From Clostridiales bacterium (GTDB taxonomy: Bacteria; Bacillota; Clostridia; Christensenellales; Pumilibacteraceae): a stretch of DNA of 38,998 nt. This document shows positions 38,526 through 38,998 of this stretch, piece after piece. Position 1 is the stretch's first letter; each line of letters begins with the position of its first letter. The translations under genes and the position numbers were made by a program. The stretch lies in NCBI GenBank assembly GCA_022508405.1, contig JAFLVI010000008.1, forward strand, positions 1-38,998, read 5' to 3'. The notes below the pieces were generated by a model, which made no database searches, had not been told where the DNA came from, and saw only the letters and a program-made list of their open reading frames with translations.

Positions 38526-38998
38526 ATGGCAAACGTAAAAGTTGCAATCAATGGTTTCGGACGTATCGGACGTCTTGCGTTCCGTCAGATGTTCGGCGCT
38601 AAGGGCTACGAGATTGTAGCAATCAACGACTTGACCAGTCCGGCGATGCTCGCCAACCTGCTCAAGTACGACACCGCGCAGGGCGGCTACTGCGGCACAA
38701 TGGGTGAAAAACTTCACACCGTTTCGTCCAAAGAGCCCGTTATGGAAGAGGACGGCAAAACCGTTAAGGTTCCCGGCTCCATCACCGTTGACGGCAAGGA
38801 AATCACCATTTACGCCATGCCCAAAGCACAGGATTTGCCTTGGGGCAAGCTGGGCGTAGACGTAGTGCTTGAATGCACGGGCTTCTACTGCTCGAAGGAA
38901 AAGTCCATGGCGCACGTAAACGCCGGCGCCAAAAAGGTTGTTATTTCCGCTCCCGCAGGCAACGACCTTAAAACAATCGTTTACAGCGTAAACGAAAA
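38526..38998 (+). CDS. gap: Glyceraldehyde-3-phosphate dehydrogenase, N-terminal part only
   Basis: Oxidises glyceraldehyde-3-phosphate to 1,3-bisphosphoglycerate with NAD. The visible 157 residues are the NAD-binding domain: [11 protein letters not shown] (6-16), INDLTS (about 34-39), and LECTGFY and [10 protein letters not shown] near the end. The window stops just before the region of the catalytic Cys, so activity cannot be checked. GGAGG at 38515-38519 supports the ATG. The gene continues beyond the window. Confidence 0.96.
   Translation, partial: MANVKVAINGFGRIGRLAFRQMFGAKGYEIVAINDLTSPAMLANLLKYDTAQGGYCGTMGEKLHTVSSKEPVMEEDGKTVKVPGSITVDGKEITIYAMPKAQDLPWGKLGVDVVLECTGFYCSKEKSMAHVNAGAKKVVISAPAGNDLKTIVYSVNE

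Overview
The window looks like chromosome from a low-to-mid GC Bacillota, most likely an uncultured Clostridia lineage. The evidence is a Bacillus-type long SRP RNA with an Alu domain, HPr kinase/phosphorylase, WhiA, a SpoIIQ-like M23 protein, AdhE, an rpmE / DUF1385-PrmC / prfA block, a class II GalT and a clostridial-type IleRS. Most genes are ordinary housekeeping genes with G+C-rich third codon positions. One AT-rich gene beside a tRNA stands out as foreign.

Layout. 1-1849 (minus strand): 3'-truncated SRP RNA, a GrpB-family protein and a zinc-ribbon Ser/Thr kinase. 2154-8440 (plus): ileS, an RNA methyltransferase, a RluA-type pseudouridine synthase and a GalT-like protein. 8520-9896 (minus): aldo/keto reductase and a small membrane protein. 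10084-13436 (plus): adhE and an APH-fold phosphotransferase. 13647-15994 (plus): a small exported protein, a SpoIIQ-like M23 protein and an MDR dehydrogenase that lacks the usual His zinc ligand. 16110-19237 (plus): rpmE, a DUF1385-PrmC fusion and prfA, a translation-termination block. 19318-21312 (minus): a lipoprotein, an AT-rich HNH-like gene between 28-bp direct repeats, and tRNA-Val(GAC). 21404-26159 (plus): dtd, queH, a UvrC-HAD phosphatase fusion and hprK. 26250-28075 (minus): a lipid kinase and a degenerate Fic-like protein. 28211-35469 (plus): murB, a PHP phosphoesterase, whiA, dnaE and pfkA. 35654-36583 (minus): class II aldolase. 36713-38998 (plus): M29 aminopeptidase, a YcxB-like membrane protein and gap (cut by the window end).

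Main points of interest. (1) Several genes (kinase, aldo/keto reductase, dtd, Fic-like, and a small ORF before ileS) have good -35/-10 boxes placed so that the predicted transcript starts at or within 2 nt of the ATG, with no Shine-Dalgarno sequence. This suggests routine leaderless mRNAs in a Clostridia-like genome. (2) There are two uncommon domain fusions, UvrC with a Cof-type HAD phosphatase and DUF1385 with PrmC. (3) A tRNA-Val-linked cassette has an HNH-like gene, 28-bp direct repeats and long hairpins built on the tRNA 3' end. (4) A Fic-like protein keeps the outer residues of the Fic motif but has lost the GNGR core. (5) A 187-bp element with 38-bp imperfect terminal inverted repeats exactly fills the gap between the stop codons of pfkA and fba. 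(6) The murB-PHP-whiA cluster lacks the usual rapZ and yvcK. I see no CRISPR array, insertion sequence transposase or prophage. All family assignments come from reading motifs; no database search was run.
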